A DNA stretch of 49,373 nt from Acidobacteriota bacterium (GTDB taxonomy: Bacteria; Acidobacteriota; Vicinamibacteria; Vicinamibacterales; UBA2999): the NCBI GenBank assembly GCA_947482665.1, contig CANKJK010000017.1, forward strand, positions 1 to 49,373. Reading direction: 5' to 3'. The position numbers and the translations under genes were made by a program. This document shows, one piece after another, positions 24,042-33,226 of this stretch. Below the pieces are notes generated by a model that saw only the letters and a list, made by a program, of their open reading frames with translations, was not told where the DNA came from and did no database searches. Each line of letters starts with the position of its first letter. Within the stretch, counting starts at the first letter, position 1.

Positions 24042-26069
24042 TTAGGCCTTCGACAACCGGTTCGCCAGAATCGTTTCGGCCCCGAAGACGGCCAGACCGG
24101 CCGCCAGGAGCAGCCACCAGAGGCGCTGCCCGCGCTCCTGTGCCTCTGGCGAGAGCGGCAGCCCCGCCTGCTCCACCCGCGCGGACCCGCTCGTCGAGGT
24201 GGCGGCCGCAACCAGCGCCTTCGGGTCGATCGACTCCAGCGCTGACTCGCTCACGTCCACGTTTGCCGCAATCACCGAGGCGGCCCCGGGCGCCCGTGCC
24301 CCGCGCACTTCATAGAACCCCTGCTCCGCGACGGTGAGCACCTGCGCCAGCGAGCCCGACAGAGGCACACGGGAGCCTGAGGGTGTGAGGGCGACCGGCT
24401 CGCTGATCTCGCCGGCCAGTTGGCCAGGGTCGAGCACCTGGCCGACCGTGAGATAGGGCGGCGGCACGGCATAGGCCGCGAGGTGCTTGAGCGCGCCGTG
24501 AACAAAGGGGAGAAACACGGGCTTGAGCGCCAGGTCGTTCCACTCCAGATCCACAGAAGACGCCCATAGCAGGACGCGCCCCTTCCCCACCGTGTGCTCC
24601 ACGAGAGCGGGCGCGCCGGCGTCAAACCGGGCCAGCACGCGGGAGTCGGCCGTGGCCGTCAGCATCCGATATCCAAAGAACTGCGCGGCCGTGAAGTCGC
24701 CGCTTCGGGCCGCGCGAAACGCCTCGAACATGGGGTGCCCGTATTCCACGGCCCCGAGCCGGGCCGCGTCACCACGGGTGTGGTCGGAAGTGCCGCCGAT
24801 GGACGCCGGGAGCAGATCGCCCCCGCCGGACCAGGCGGTCCGCGGACCGGCGATCACGAGCAGACCGCCGCCGCGTTCGACGAAGGTCCTGAGCCGTGTG
24901 CCCAGGCCACTGCTGATGGCCACGTCGTTGACCACCACGACGGAGGCATGACGCAGATCATCCTCGGAAACGGCGTCTGGCGCGCGGAGCACGCTGGCGA
25001 AGGACGGCCGCTCGCCAATCGCGGCGGCACGCGTGAGATAGAGGCTCGAGGCCGGCGAACCCGGCGCGCGGTCCACGACCACGACGGACACGGCGGTGAG
25101 CGGCGACACCACGAAGTGGCGGACGTTGTCGCGCGCCAGCGCATCGGCAGGCAGACGCACACTGCCGCGCATGTTCGGCCCGGTGACCGTCACCGGCTGA
25201 AAGGTGACGCTGGCCGCGGCGCCAGGGGCCACGTCCGTCTTGAGCGTTTGAACGGCCCGGCCCCCGATCTCAAGCGCCACGTCGAGGCCTGCGAGTGGCG
25301 CCGCGCCGACGTTGGCGATCGATGCGGTGACGATGACGCGCTCCTGGTTTTCAAACGTGGCACGCTCCAGGCTCACCGCGGCCACACCCGCGTTGGGCGT
25401 CGTCGCGGGCGCATCCACGGACACAGGCGTCAGCGTCGCCGTCGCGGGCAACTCCACCGCATCGGACCCGATCCAACCCACGCGCTGGAAGTCCGAGATC
25501 AGTGTGGCTTCAAGACGCGGGAGGGACGATTCGCCGAGGATCGTGCCGGCCACCTTCAGACCCGGCGCGTAGCGCGTGCCCCCGGCGGAGACCTCCGCCT
25601 TGTCGATGGCGGCGAGGAGCCGCGCCTTGTCCTCCGTGGAGCGGACGGCCACTTCGGCGTTGCCGTCCACCAGCACGAGCGAGGCCCGGTCCGACACCGA
25701 AAGGCTTGCAGCCACCGCCTTCGCCGCCGCGCGTGCCTTCGGCCAGCGGTCGCCGTAGCCCATGCTGTAGCTGTGGTCGAGCAGGATGACGACCTCCCGC
25801 GCACCGGTGCCCGTCACCGTCCGCTGCGGCCGGGCCAGGTAGGGCCGCGCGAAGGCCAGCACGACCAGCGCAATCGCCGCCAGCCGGAGCAGGAGCAGCA
25901 GCCAGTTATGGATGCGGCGCCGCCGCACGCTCTGATACGGAATGCGCGCCAGGAACATCAGCGACGGAAACTGAATGACGCGCTTCTTCTCCCGCTGGAT
26001 CAGGTGGATGTACACCGGCACGGCCAGGCCGGCCAGCCCCACGAGAAAGAGCGGCGCGAGCAGACTCAC
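24042..26069 (-). CDS. BatA-type membrane protein with VWA domain
   Basis: A 675-residue protein opening with the BatA N-terminal signature (residues 1-80: hydrophobic segment, PVYIHLIQREKKRVIQFPSL, second membrane segment around 55-78, then FARP). A VWA domain follows, with the MIDAS motif LLDHSYSM (Asp98, Ser100, Ser102). The middle has a CARDB-like beta region (SIANVGAAPLAGLDVALEIGG) and a glutamine-amidotransferase-like segment (VVVVNDVAISSG, FVERGGGLLVIAGP). A C-terminal membrane segment is at about 650-668. BatA-type proteins bind ligands or partners through the MIDAS metal. The start is GTG 26069, directly abutting the TAG of the DUF58 gene. A specific function for this subgroup is not established. 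Confidence 0.88.
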   Translation of the reverse strand: MSLLAPLFLVGLAGLAVPVYIHLIQREKKRVIQFPSLMFLARIPYQSVRRRRIHNWLLLLLRLAAIALVVLAFARPYLARPQRTVTGTGAREVVILLDHSYSMGYGDRWPKARAAAKAVAASLSVSDRASLVLVDGNAEVAVRSTEDKARLLAAIDKAEVSAGGTRYAPGLKVAGTILGESSLPRLEATLISDFQRVGWIGSDAVELPATATLTPVSVDAPATTPNAGVAAVSLERATFENQERVIVTASIANVGAAPLAGLDVALEIGGRAVQTLKTDVAPGAAASVTFQPVTVTGPNMRGSVRLPADALARDNVRHFVVSPLTAVSVVVVDRAPGSPASSLYLTRAAAIGERPSFASVLRAPDAVSEDDLRHASVVVVNDVAISSGLGTRLRTFVERGGGLLVIAGPRTAWSGGGDLLPASIGGTSDHTRGDAARLGAVEYGHPMFEAFRAARSGDFTAAQFFGYRMLTATADSRVLARFDAGAPALVEHTVGKGRVLLWASSVDLEWNDLALKPVFLPFVHGALKHLAAYAVPPPYLTVGQVLDPGQLAGEISEPVALTPSGSRVPLSGSLAQVLTVAEQGFYEVRGARAPGAASVIAANVDVSESALESIDPKALVAAATSTSGSARVEQAGLPLSPEAQERGQRLWWLLLAAGLAVFGAETILANRLSKA

Positions 26070-26981
26070 CTACCGCGTCCTCATCAGGCGCTCTCGCATG
26101 TTCAGGTAGCTGAAGAGCGCGAAGTCGAGCGGCTTGGATGTATCGAGCACGGCGTAGTCCACGCGGTTGGCGGCAAAGCGCTTCTGCAGGGCTTGGGTGT
26201 GCGCCTGCACGAGCGCGCGGTACTCGTCGCGCAGCCCCTCGGGCACGATCGGCATCTGGACGCCGCTCTCCAGATCCTCGAAGCTGGAGGCATCCGGGAA
26301 CGAAAAATCGAGTTCGGACGGGTCCATCACGTGGAAGACGATGATGTCGTTCCCGCGGAAACGCAGCGGGAAGATGGCTTCCGCCACCGCGTCCGGCTCC
26401 TCGTAGAAATCCGAGATCACGACGAGCAGACCGCGCCGGCCGAAGAACTCCGCGAGCTTCTTGAGCGGGGGGCCGAGCTTACCTGGGCGGGAGGGCGTGA
26501 GCTTCTCGAGCGTGTGGAGCACGACCTCCATGTGCTTGGCCGAGGGCGGCACGTGCTCGACGATGTCTGAGTCGAAGGCCACCAGACCCACGCGGTCGCG
26601 CTGACGGTGCACGAGATTGGTCAGGCACGCCGTCAGGAACCGGGCGTAGTCGAACTTGGTGATGCCCCGGGTGCCGAAGTCCATGGACTTCGACATGTCG
26701 AGCAGCACCGAGAAGTTCATGTTGGAGTCGGCCTCGTACTCCTTGACATAGAAGCGCTCGGTCCGGGCGTAGACCTTCCAGTCGATCCGGCGCACATCGT
26801 CGCCGGGGACATACCCCCGGTGCTCGGCGAAATCCACCGACGAGCCGAAGAAGGGCGCCTTGTGCAGCCCGTTGATGAACCCGTCGACCAGCGACTTCGA
26901 GACCAGCTCGAGGTTGCCGATCCGCGCGAGCACGGACGGGTCTACGAAACGGGCGCCGGGGATGGGCGACGCGGCGTCCAT
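26070..26981 (-). CDS. DUF58 domain (VWA-like) protein
   Basis: A 303-residue protein with the DUF58 signature at residues 55-72 (RGYVPGDDVRRIDWKVYAR) and a VWA-like MIDAS pattern DMSKS at Asp95-Ser99. DUF58 proteins are regular partners of MoxR ATPases and are thought to be presented to, or remodelled by, the ATPase. No membrane segment or export signal is visible, so it is likely cytoplasmic. The start is ATG 26981, one base after the TGA of the MoxR gene. It stops immediately before the BatA-type start. The tight spacing supports equal translation of the three. Confidence 0.92.
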   Translation of the reverse strand: MDAASPIPGARFVDPSVLARIGNLELVSKSLVDGFINGLHKAPFFGSSVDFAEHRGYVPGDDVRRIDWKVYARTERFYVKEYEADSNMNFSVLLDMSKSMDFGTRGITKFDYARFLTACLTNLVHRQRDRVGLVAFDSDIVEHVPPSAKHMEVVLHTLEKLTPSRPGKLGPPLKKLAEFFGRRGLLVVISDFYEEPDAVAEAIFPLRFRGNDIIVFHVMDPSELDFSFPDASSFEDLESGVQMPIVPEGLRDEYRALVQAHTQALQKRFAANRVDYAVLDTSKPLDFALFSYLNMRERLMRTR

Positions 26982-26982
26982 G

Positions 26983-28020
<1,038 letters not shown>

Positions 28021-28064
28021 GGGCTGCCCTCCTGGTTCACTCAGTGCTGTTCGTCCCGACGCTG

Positions 28065-28082
28065 GCGCCGGCTCCCCGGCGC
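28065..28082 (-). repeat. Intercistronic hairpin between DUF4159 and moxR
   Basis: GCGCCGG (28065-28071) and CCGGCGC (28076-28082) form a perfect 7-bp stem with a 4-base loop, four bases after the DUF4159 stop on the minus strand. No T-run follows. A partial terminator or a site that sets mRNA stability is possible. Confidence 0.5.
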
Positions 28083-28086
28083 ACGG

Positions 28087-28899
28087 CTAGTGCGTCAGTG
28101 CGTAGATCGCGTAGTTCACGCCGTACTTGTAGGCCTCGTTCGAGGTATCCACGGGCACGAAGCCCTGGTCCGAATACTCCCAGTACTCGCTGATGTCGTT
28201 GTTGACGTTGGCGATGGCCAGCATCCGCCGGTTCACATCGTTGCCCTCGAAGATGCCCCAGTAGGACACCGGCAGCCCGCCATAAGGCGCGGGCAGCACC
28301 AGTGGGTTGGGAATCTCAAAGAAGGCGTGCCAGATGGCCTCACGGCCCGTGAGTTCGATAAAGCGCAGCTCGGGCAGCACCTGGTGCATCTGGAACTGCA
28401 GATTGTCCCAGTCCGCGCCACGGAAGTCGTCGAAGATCACGAAGCCGCCCTTGAGCAGGTAGTTGCGAAACCCCATCGCGTCTTCAGGCGTAAGCCGCCA
28501 GAAACCCGGCTCGGACATATAAGCGAAGGGAAACTTCGTCAGCTCGGGGCTGCTCAGGGGGAACGTATTGGACCCGCCCGTCCGCCCCCGCACCATGGTC
28601 AGGTCCGTGAGGATCTGCATGAAGTGCGCGTCGCCCCGCGGATAGTCGTGGGCCCAGGGTGCGACGCGACCCGCCCGGCCGACACCGGAGAGCCCGTAGG
28701 GATAGCTGAGGCGCACAAACTGCAGGCGGCCGTCGTACGGTTTGTTCTCGGAGCCGTCCGGCGTGTACTCCTCATCCGAGACAATGCCAAAGGTGTTCTT
28801 CTTCTGCTGCGCGGCCAGCGAGACGCCGACCGCGAGCAGTAGCCCCGCCATCACGAGTGCCGCACCGGCACTGCGCGGCCACCGCCGCGACGCGCGCAT
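28087..28899 (-). CDS. DUF4159 domain exported protein
   Basis: A 270-residue protein with a signal peptide (residues 1-31, ending SLAAQ). The DUF4159 domain has RLSYPYG, the YPRGDAHFMQILTDL segment, and GGFVIFDDFRG at about 150-160, where this family keeps a glutamine-amidotransferase-like turn. Catalytic Cys/His cannot be pointed out in it, so it is probably a non-enzymatic variant of that fold. I chose ATG 28899, whose A is shared with the stop of the upstream gene, since GGAGG lies seven bases upstream. A GTG three bases earlier is the alternative. It is exported and likely binds other cluster proteins in the periplasm. Confidence 0.85.
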   Translation of the reverse strand: MRASRRWPRSAGAALVMAGLLLAVGVSLAAQQKKNTFGIVSDEEYTPDGSENKPYDGRLQFVRLSYPYGLSGVGRAGRVAPWAHDYPRGDAHFMQILTDLTMVRGRTGGSNTFPLSSPELTKFPFAYMSEPGFWRLTPEDAMGFRNYLLKGGFVIFDDFRGADWDNLQFQMHQVLPELRFIELTGREAIWHAFFEIPNPLVLPAPYGGLPVSYWGIFEGNDVNRRMLAIANVNNDISEYWEYSDQGFVPVDTSNEAYKYGVNYAIYALTH

Positions 28900-29753
28900 C
28901 ACTTCGCCTCCGCCTGGCGCAGCTCGCGCGTCTTGAGGGCCAGCGCGGTCACGAGCCGCTCCAGCTCGGCCTCGTACTTCGCCGGCTCAAGGCTGCCCTT
29001 CAGCACCTTGAGGGATTCCACCTGCTGCTCAAGCGCGCGCCGCTCGGCCTGCAGCGCGCGTACTTTCGGGTCGGCGGACTGCGCCTCGCCGCCGGAAGTG
29101 CCGAGGGCAAAGACTGTCGCGAGCTTGCCGGTGTCGTCGATGACGGCATGCTCCGTGGCGAGGAGGCCTGTCCGCTCGTACGCCTTGGTCACTTCCCGCT
29201 GGGCGTACTCAAACGCCTCCTGCACCGTGACGCGACGGTTCTTGTCGAGATCCGCCGCATCCGAGGCGAAGGCATCCGCGAAGTAGCCCCCGAAGAGGGT
29301 GGCGAACTGCTCGGCGCCGCTGCGGGTCGCCGTGATGATGGTCCGGTTCGGGCCGGCCATGGCGTCCTTGAACGGACCGCTCGCGCTCGTCGTGTTGACC
29401 AGCACCAGCCGTTTGGACGCCACGCTCTTCAGCATGGCCTCGAGATCCGCGGGGGCCAGGTCCGGTCCCTTGAGGTTGAACTTGGCCACGCGGCCGTCAA
29501 AGGTGCCGTGCCCGACGAGCACGATGAACAGCACGTCATCCGGCCCGGCCGCCTTGGCGATGCGGCCCATGGCCTGCTCCATGTCGGCACGGGTCGGGTC
29601 GCCCTTCAGATGCTGGATGCGGTCCGCTGGCACGCCGAGCTGTGCGGCGCTCGCCGCCAGTGAGTCGCCCCACTTCTCGAAGAGCGTGGCGTGCTCCGGA
29701 TCGCCGGCGAGGCCGACGACCACGAGCAGGAAGGCGCGCGCCAGTGCCGTCAT
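28899..29753 (-). CDS. Caspase/C13-fold protein lacking the catalytic cysteine, with C-terminal coiled coil
   Basis: A 284-residue protein. A short hydrophobic N-terminus (residues 5-16) may be a signal peptide. The first half follows the clan CD peptidase fold: VLFIVLVGHGTFDG gives the conserved His82, and LVLVNTTSASG is the position of the second catalytic segment. In active members this reads C-x-S-G. Here it is S123-A-S125-G126, so the nucleophile is Ser, not Cys, and the protein is probably not a cysteine peptidase. The C-terminal ~60 residues are a charged heptad-like coiled coil (ALQAERRALEQQVESL). The start is ATG 29753, overlapping the stop of the VWA/amidotransferase gene in ATGA. 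It lies in the same operon as DUF4159 and MoxR. Confidence 0.75.
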   Translation of the reverse strand: MTALARAFLLVVVGLAGDPEHATLFEKWGDSLAASAAQLGVPADRIQHLKGDPTRADMEQAMGRIAKAAGPDDVLFIVLVGHGTFDGRVAKFNLKGPDLAPADLEAMLKSVASKRLVLVNTTSASGPFKDAMAGPNRTIITATRSGAEQFATLFGGYFADAFASDAADLDKNRRVTVQEAFEYAQREVTKAYERTGLLATEHAVIDDTGKLATVFALGTSGGEAQSADPKVRALQAERRALEQQVESLKVLKGSLEPAKYEAELERLVTALALKTRELRQAEAK

Positions 29754-32032
29754 GCGAGACCCGTCTGACGCCGGTAGCCCCACTCCGCGAACGCGAGACC
29801 GATGAGCAGCAGGAAGACGATCGGCAGGCTCCAGAGGTCGCGCTCCTCGGAGGTGGTCACGCCGCGCCCGCCGTAGCGGATGTCCTCGGCGAGTCCGCTG
29901 ACCCGGCCGGCGTCGTAATAGCGGCCACCGGTGTCCTCGGCGATGCGGCGCAGCGTCTGCACCTGCATCCCGACGTTGAAGTACTCTGCCGTGCTCGCGC
30001 CGGCCTGCACGTGCGCCACGCCGCTGCCGAGCGCGACGCCGGCGCGCTCCGCCTCCACCTTCACTTCGTACCGGCCCGCCGTGTGGCTCGCGAAGGTGCC
30101 CCGATACTGACCGGCCCGGTCGCCCGAGAGGGCCAGCGCCACCGTCTCGACCGCGCCGTCCGGCATCGTGACATGGGCCGTGACCTTCGCATCGCCTACC
30201 TCGTTGTAGGTCTTGTCCGCGACCGTGGCTTCCACCACGACCGGCTCGCCCGGCTCCACATGGTCCGACGACGTGCGGACGTCCACCGCACCCGGGACAC
30301 CATCGACGAGCCAGCGCAGGAGCTGGCGCCAGAGATTCTCGTGCGTCTGATCCTCGAGCGGAATGCTGGCGTGCATCTGCCAGATCCATGAATCCTGCAC
30401 CGCAAAGGCGAGGGTCTTGCCTCGCCCGTAGCGCTGCGAGGCCAGCACGACCTGCGAGCGCCCGCGCTCGTCCTTGCCCTCGAGCAGCACCGTCGCGCCC
30501 GGCTTGACCTGCGTCAGGAGGTTCACACTGGTCACCTGCGGGAGTTCATCCCACCGCTTGAGCGACCGCGCCTGCGTCTCGGCGATCTGCGTCACGGCGT
30601 GCTCGGCGCCCTCGCGCGTCGGCGACACTTTGAGCCGCATCAGCGGAGGTTCCCCGGCCTGCGCACGCTCCACAACCACCGGGAGCGCGTCCGCCACGGG
30701 CGTGCCTGCCCAGTTGCCCTGCGCGAAGGACCGGCCGCCGCCCAGCACGAGCAGACCGCCGCCGCGCTTATCCACGAATTCCGCGATCATCCGGAGCTGA
30801 TCGCCGGTGAAGGCGCCGGCCTCGACGCTGCCCAGGACGATGGCGCGATACGCGAAGAGCTCCTCGCGCGTCTTCGGGAAGCCGCCCGCGAGCTCGTCGG
30901 GGCCATCGATATCCAGCCGCAGGTACTTGTTGTCCGCCGTGCGCTGCAGGGCCACCAGCTGCAGGTTCTTGTCGTCCGCCACGGCGCGGCGGATGAACTT
31001 CATCTCGAATCGCGGCTCACCCTCGTAGTAGAGGATCTTCTCGCGCGCGCCCCGGACGTCAATGGTCGTGTCGCGCACATTGTTTTCCGTGACCACCTCA
31101 CCCGGGAGCGTGGCTGCGCGGAAGCGGAACACGCGTGGCCCGATCTCGGAGGCCGTGACCCGCAGGCGCACGGTGGCCGGCGCGCCGTCGGCCCCGAGCT
31201 TCACCTTCTCGCTGCCGACGATGCGGCCTTCGTCCTCGACGTCCACTGTGGCGGTCTCACCCGCGAACCCTGAGTGGGAGAGCGTGACATCCACGAGGAG
31301 CGAGTTGCCGACCAGCACCGAGGGGGGCGCGCTCACGCGGTCGACCTGCAGGTCCTTGGCCAGGTGGGTCTGCCCCACGCCGACGGTGTAAACCGGGAGC
31401 TTCTCCGCCTTGAGGCCGAGGAGCGCCGGCGCCAGCGCCATCTCGCTCGTATCCGCACCGTCGCTGACGAGGACCATTCCTGCCACCGGGAGGCCCGCCA
31501 GTTCCTGCCGTGCCGCGTCGAGCGCCGCGCCGAGGTGCGTCCCGGTGCCGGCAAACGTCAGCCCGCTCTCGGGGTCCATCCGCGCCGCGGTGGACGAAAA
31601 GTGGAACGTGCGGATCAGGAACTTGTCCGACAGCGCCTTCATCAACGGCCGATCCGGCGCGCCGAACTGCTCCTCCTCGAAGGCGCCGCGGGGCTTCTCG
31701 TTCCAGTCACGCACCTGCATGCTGCGCGAATCGTCGAGGAGTACCGCGAGGACGTTCTGCTGCGGCACCGCGGTCTTCACCACCAGCACGGGCCGGAAGA
31801 GGCAGAAGACCACGAGCGCAATGAGGGCGAGGCGGAGCGAGAAGAGGACGGCGCGGGCACGGGGGGTCGACTGCCCGCCGACCCGGCGGTACGTCAGGAA
31901 TGCGGCAATGGCGAGTCCGAGCCCGGCGACGGCTGCAGCGTAGGACCCTGCGGACGGATCAAACCTGAAGGCACCCTGCTCGAAGACGACCGGCCGATAT
32001 GTGAACAGCGCCTGAAAAACCGATTCGAGCAC
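29750..32032 (-). CDS. Membrane VWA / glutamine-amidotransferase-like protein
   Basis: A 760-residue protein. Two membrane segments at about 33-47 and 62-82 are followed by a VWA domain with MIDAS LLDDSRSM (Asp100, Ser102, Ser104) and a later VLVSDGADTSE. CARDB-like beta stretches come next, then a class-I glutamine-amidotransferase-like domain (about 385-560, FVDKRGGGLLVLGGGRSF, YGRGKTLAFAVQDSW). The amidotransferase active-site cysteine is not apparent. A further Ig-like region and a C-terminal membrane segment (about 735-752) end it. It resembles proteins that accompany BatA-type genes. The start is GTG 32032; a perfect hairpin in the preceding 66-bp gap lies close to its ribosome site. 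First gene of the MoxR-cluster portion. Confidence 0.85.
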   Translation of the reverse strand: MLESVFQALFTYRPVVFEQGAFRFDPSAGSYAAAVAGLGLAIAAFLTYRRVGGQSTPRARAVLFSLRLALIALVVFCLFRPVLVVKTAVPQQNVLAVLLDDSRSMQVRDWNEKPRGAFEEEQFGAPDRPLMKALSDKFLIRTFHFSSTAARMDPESGLTFAGTGTHLGAALDAARQELAGLPVAGMVLVSDGADTSEMALAPALLGLKAEKLPVYTVGVGQTHLAKDLQVDRVSAPPSVLVGNSLLVDVTLSHSGFAGETATVDVEDEGRIVGSEKVKLGADGAPATVRLRVTASEIGPRVFRFRAATLPGEVVTENNVRDTTIDVRGAREKILYYEGEPRFEMKFIRRAVADDKNLQLVALQRTADNKYLRLDIDGPDELAGGFPKTREELFAYRAIVLGSVEAGAFTGDQLRMIAEFVDKRGGGLLVLGGGRSFAQGNWAGTPVADALPVVVERAQAGEPPLMRLKVSPTREGAEHAVTQIAETQARSLKRWDELPQVTSVNLLTQVKPGATVLLEGKDERGRSQVVLASQRYGRGKTLAFAVQDSWIWQMHASIPLEDQTHENLWRQLLRWLVDGVPGAVDVRTSSDHVEPGEPVVVEATVADKTYNEVGDAKVTAHVTMPDGAVETVALALSGDRAGQYRGTFASHTAGRYEVKVEAERAGVALGSGVAHVQAGASTAEYFNVGMQVQTLRRIAEDTGGRYYDAGRVSGLAEDIRYGGRGVTTSEERDLWSLPIVFLLLIGLAFAEWGYRRQTGLA

Positions 32033-32045
32033 CGGGCCCCCGTAA

Positions 32046-32068
32046 GGCGGCGATCATATATCGCCGCC
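32046..32068 (-). promoter_or_regulatory. Perfect dyad in the bshA-VWA gap, overlapping a -10-like box
   Basis: GGCGGCGAT (32046-32054) and ATCGCCGCC (32060-32068) form a 9-bp perfect stem with a 5-base loop. On the minus strand the centre reads TATATGAT, which contains a TATGAT box close to the -10 consensus. I see no good -35. It is 14 bases upstream of the VWA start codon. It could be an operator on an internal promoter, a weak terminator after bshA, or a stem shielding the ribosome site. Confidence 0.5.
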
Positions 32069-32098
32069 CAGGTGTGATGCGGTGCTTTATGGTGTGTC

Positions 32099-33226
32099 TC
32101 AGCGCGTCGCGGCCTGATAGCAGGCCTCGTAGAGCGGCACAACCTTGTCGGCCGAGAATCGCTCGATGACACGCTGGCGAGCCGCCTTCCCCGCCGCGCA
32201 GCGCCGGGCAGGGTCGCGCAGCAGCTCGACGGATGTGGCCGCCATCGCCGCCACGTCTTCCGGGTCGTGCAGGAACCCGGTGACGCCGTCCTCCACGACC
32301 TCGGGCAGGCCGCCAACGCGCGAGGCCACCACCGGCACCTCGCAGGCCATCGCCTCGAGCGCCGCCAGGCCAAAGCTCTCCATGGATGACGGCAGCAGGA
32401 ACACGTCCGCGATGGAGAGCAGCGGGAGCACCTCTTCCTGTGCACCCAGCGCTTCCACCAGATGGGAGATCCCCATCTGCCGTCCGAGGCGGTAGGCCGT
32501 CCCCAGTTCCGGACCGTCGCCCACGAGGAGGAGCTTCGCCGGCACCTCCCGGCGGATGCGGTCGAACGTCTCCATGACAAGGTCGATGCGCTTCACCGGC
32601 CGGAAGTTGGACACATGAATCACGAGCCGGGTGTCGTCGTCCGCATAGCGGCGGCGCAACTCCGGGAGGTGCTGCCGGCGATGGACACCGGGGTCGAGGA
32701 AGTTCGGGATCACCTGGATAGGCCGAGTGACGCGCAGCTCCTTCCGCGTGTCCTCCTTGAGGCTGTCGGACACGGCCGTCACCACATCCGACTGCTCGAT
32801 CGAATACGCGACGATTTCCGAATAGGACGGGTCGTTCCCGACCAGTGTGATGTCCGTGCCGTGGAGCGTCGCTACGAGCTTCGGCGCCGAGCTGAGGGTC
32901 GAGGAGAGCACCTGCTTGGCCAGGAGCGCGGCAGTGGCATGGGGCACGGCGTAATGCGCGTGAATCACGTCCAGCCGGAACTCGCGGGCGACCTGTACCA
33001 CCTTGTTCGCCAGCGAGAGCAGGTACTGCGGCTCGCGAAACAGCGGATACGTCGGCGTCAGCACCTGATGAAACGAAAGGCCCGCCTGGAACTCGCCCAT
33101 GCGGAAGGGCATTTCCGTACTGATGACGTGAACGGAGTGCCCCCGGGTGGCCAGCGACTTCCCCAATTCGGTCGCGACGACACCCGAGCCGCCGACCGAC
33201 GCATAGCAGATGATCCCGACGTTCAT
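32099..33226 (-). CDS. bshA: N-acetyl-alpha-D-glucosaminyl L-malate synthase (bacillithiol synthesis)
   Basis: A 375-residue GT4-type glycosyltransferase that joins UDP-GlcNAc to L-malate, the first step of bacillithiol synthesis. The N-terminus GIICYASVGGSGVVATELGK and the segments HAHYAVPHATAALLAKQ and ATLHGTDITLVGNDP closely follow Bacillus BshA. The donor-binding EX7E motif is Glu283 to Glu291 (ESFGLAALE). The start is ATG 33226, overlapping the TGA of bshB1 by four bases. The next gene, 66 bp downstream, is the VWA/amidotransferase gene. Cytoplasmic. No bshC homologue is visible in this window, so the final ligase step must be encoded elsewhere. Confidence 0.95.
   Translation of the reverse strand: MNVGIICYASVGGSGVVATELGKSLATRGHSVHVISTEMPFRMGEFQAGLSFHQVLTPTYPLFREPQYLLSLANKVVQVAREFRLDVIHAHYAVPHATAALLAKQVLSSTLSSAPKLVATLHGTDITLVGNDPSYSEIVAYSIEQSDVVTAVSDSLKEDTRKELRVTRPIQVIPNFLDPGVHRRQHLPELRRRYADDDTRLVIHVSNFRPVKRIDLVMETFDRIRREVPAKLLLVGDGPELGTAYRLGRQMGISHLVEALGAQEEVLPLLSIADVFLLPSSMESFGLAALEAMACEVPVVASRVGGLPEVVEDGVTGFLHDPEDVAAMAATSVELLRDPARRCAAGKAARQRVIERFSADKVVPLYEACYQAATR

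Noticed and set aside
21573-24245. A long plus-strand open frame (890 codons) opposite the DUF4175 gene
   Set aside because: It is antisense to a recognisable domain protein with MoxR/BatA context. Its His/Arg/Leu-rich translation lacks any family motif, as expected for high-GC shadow frames.
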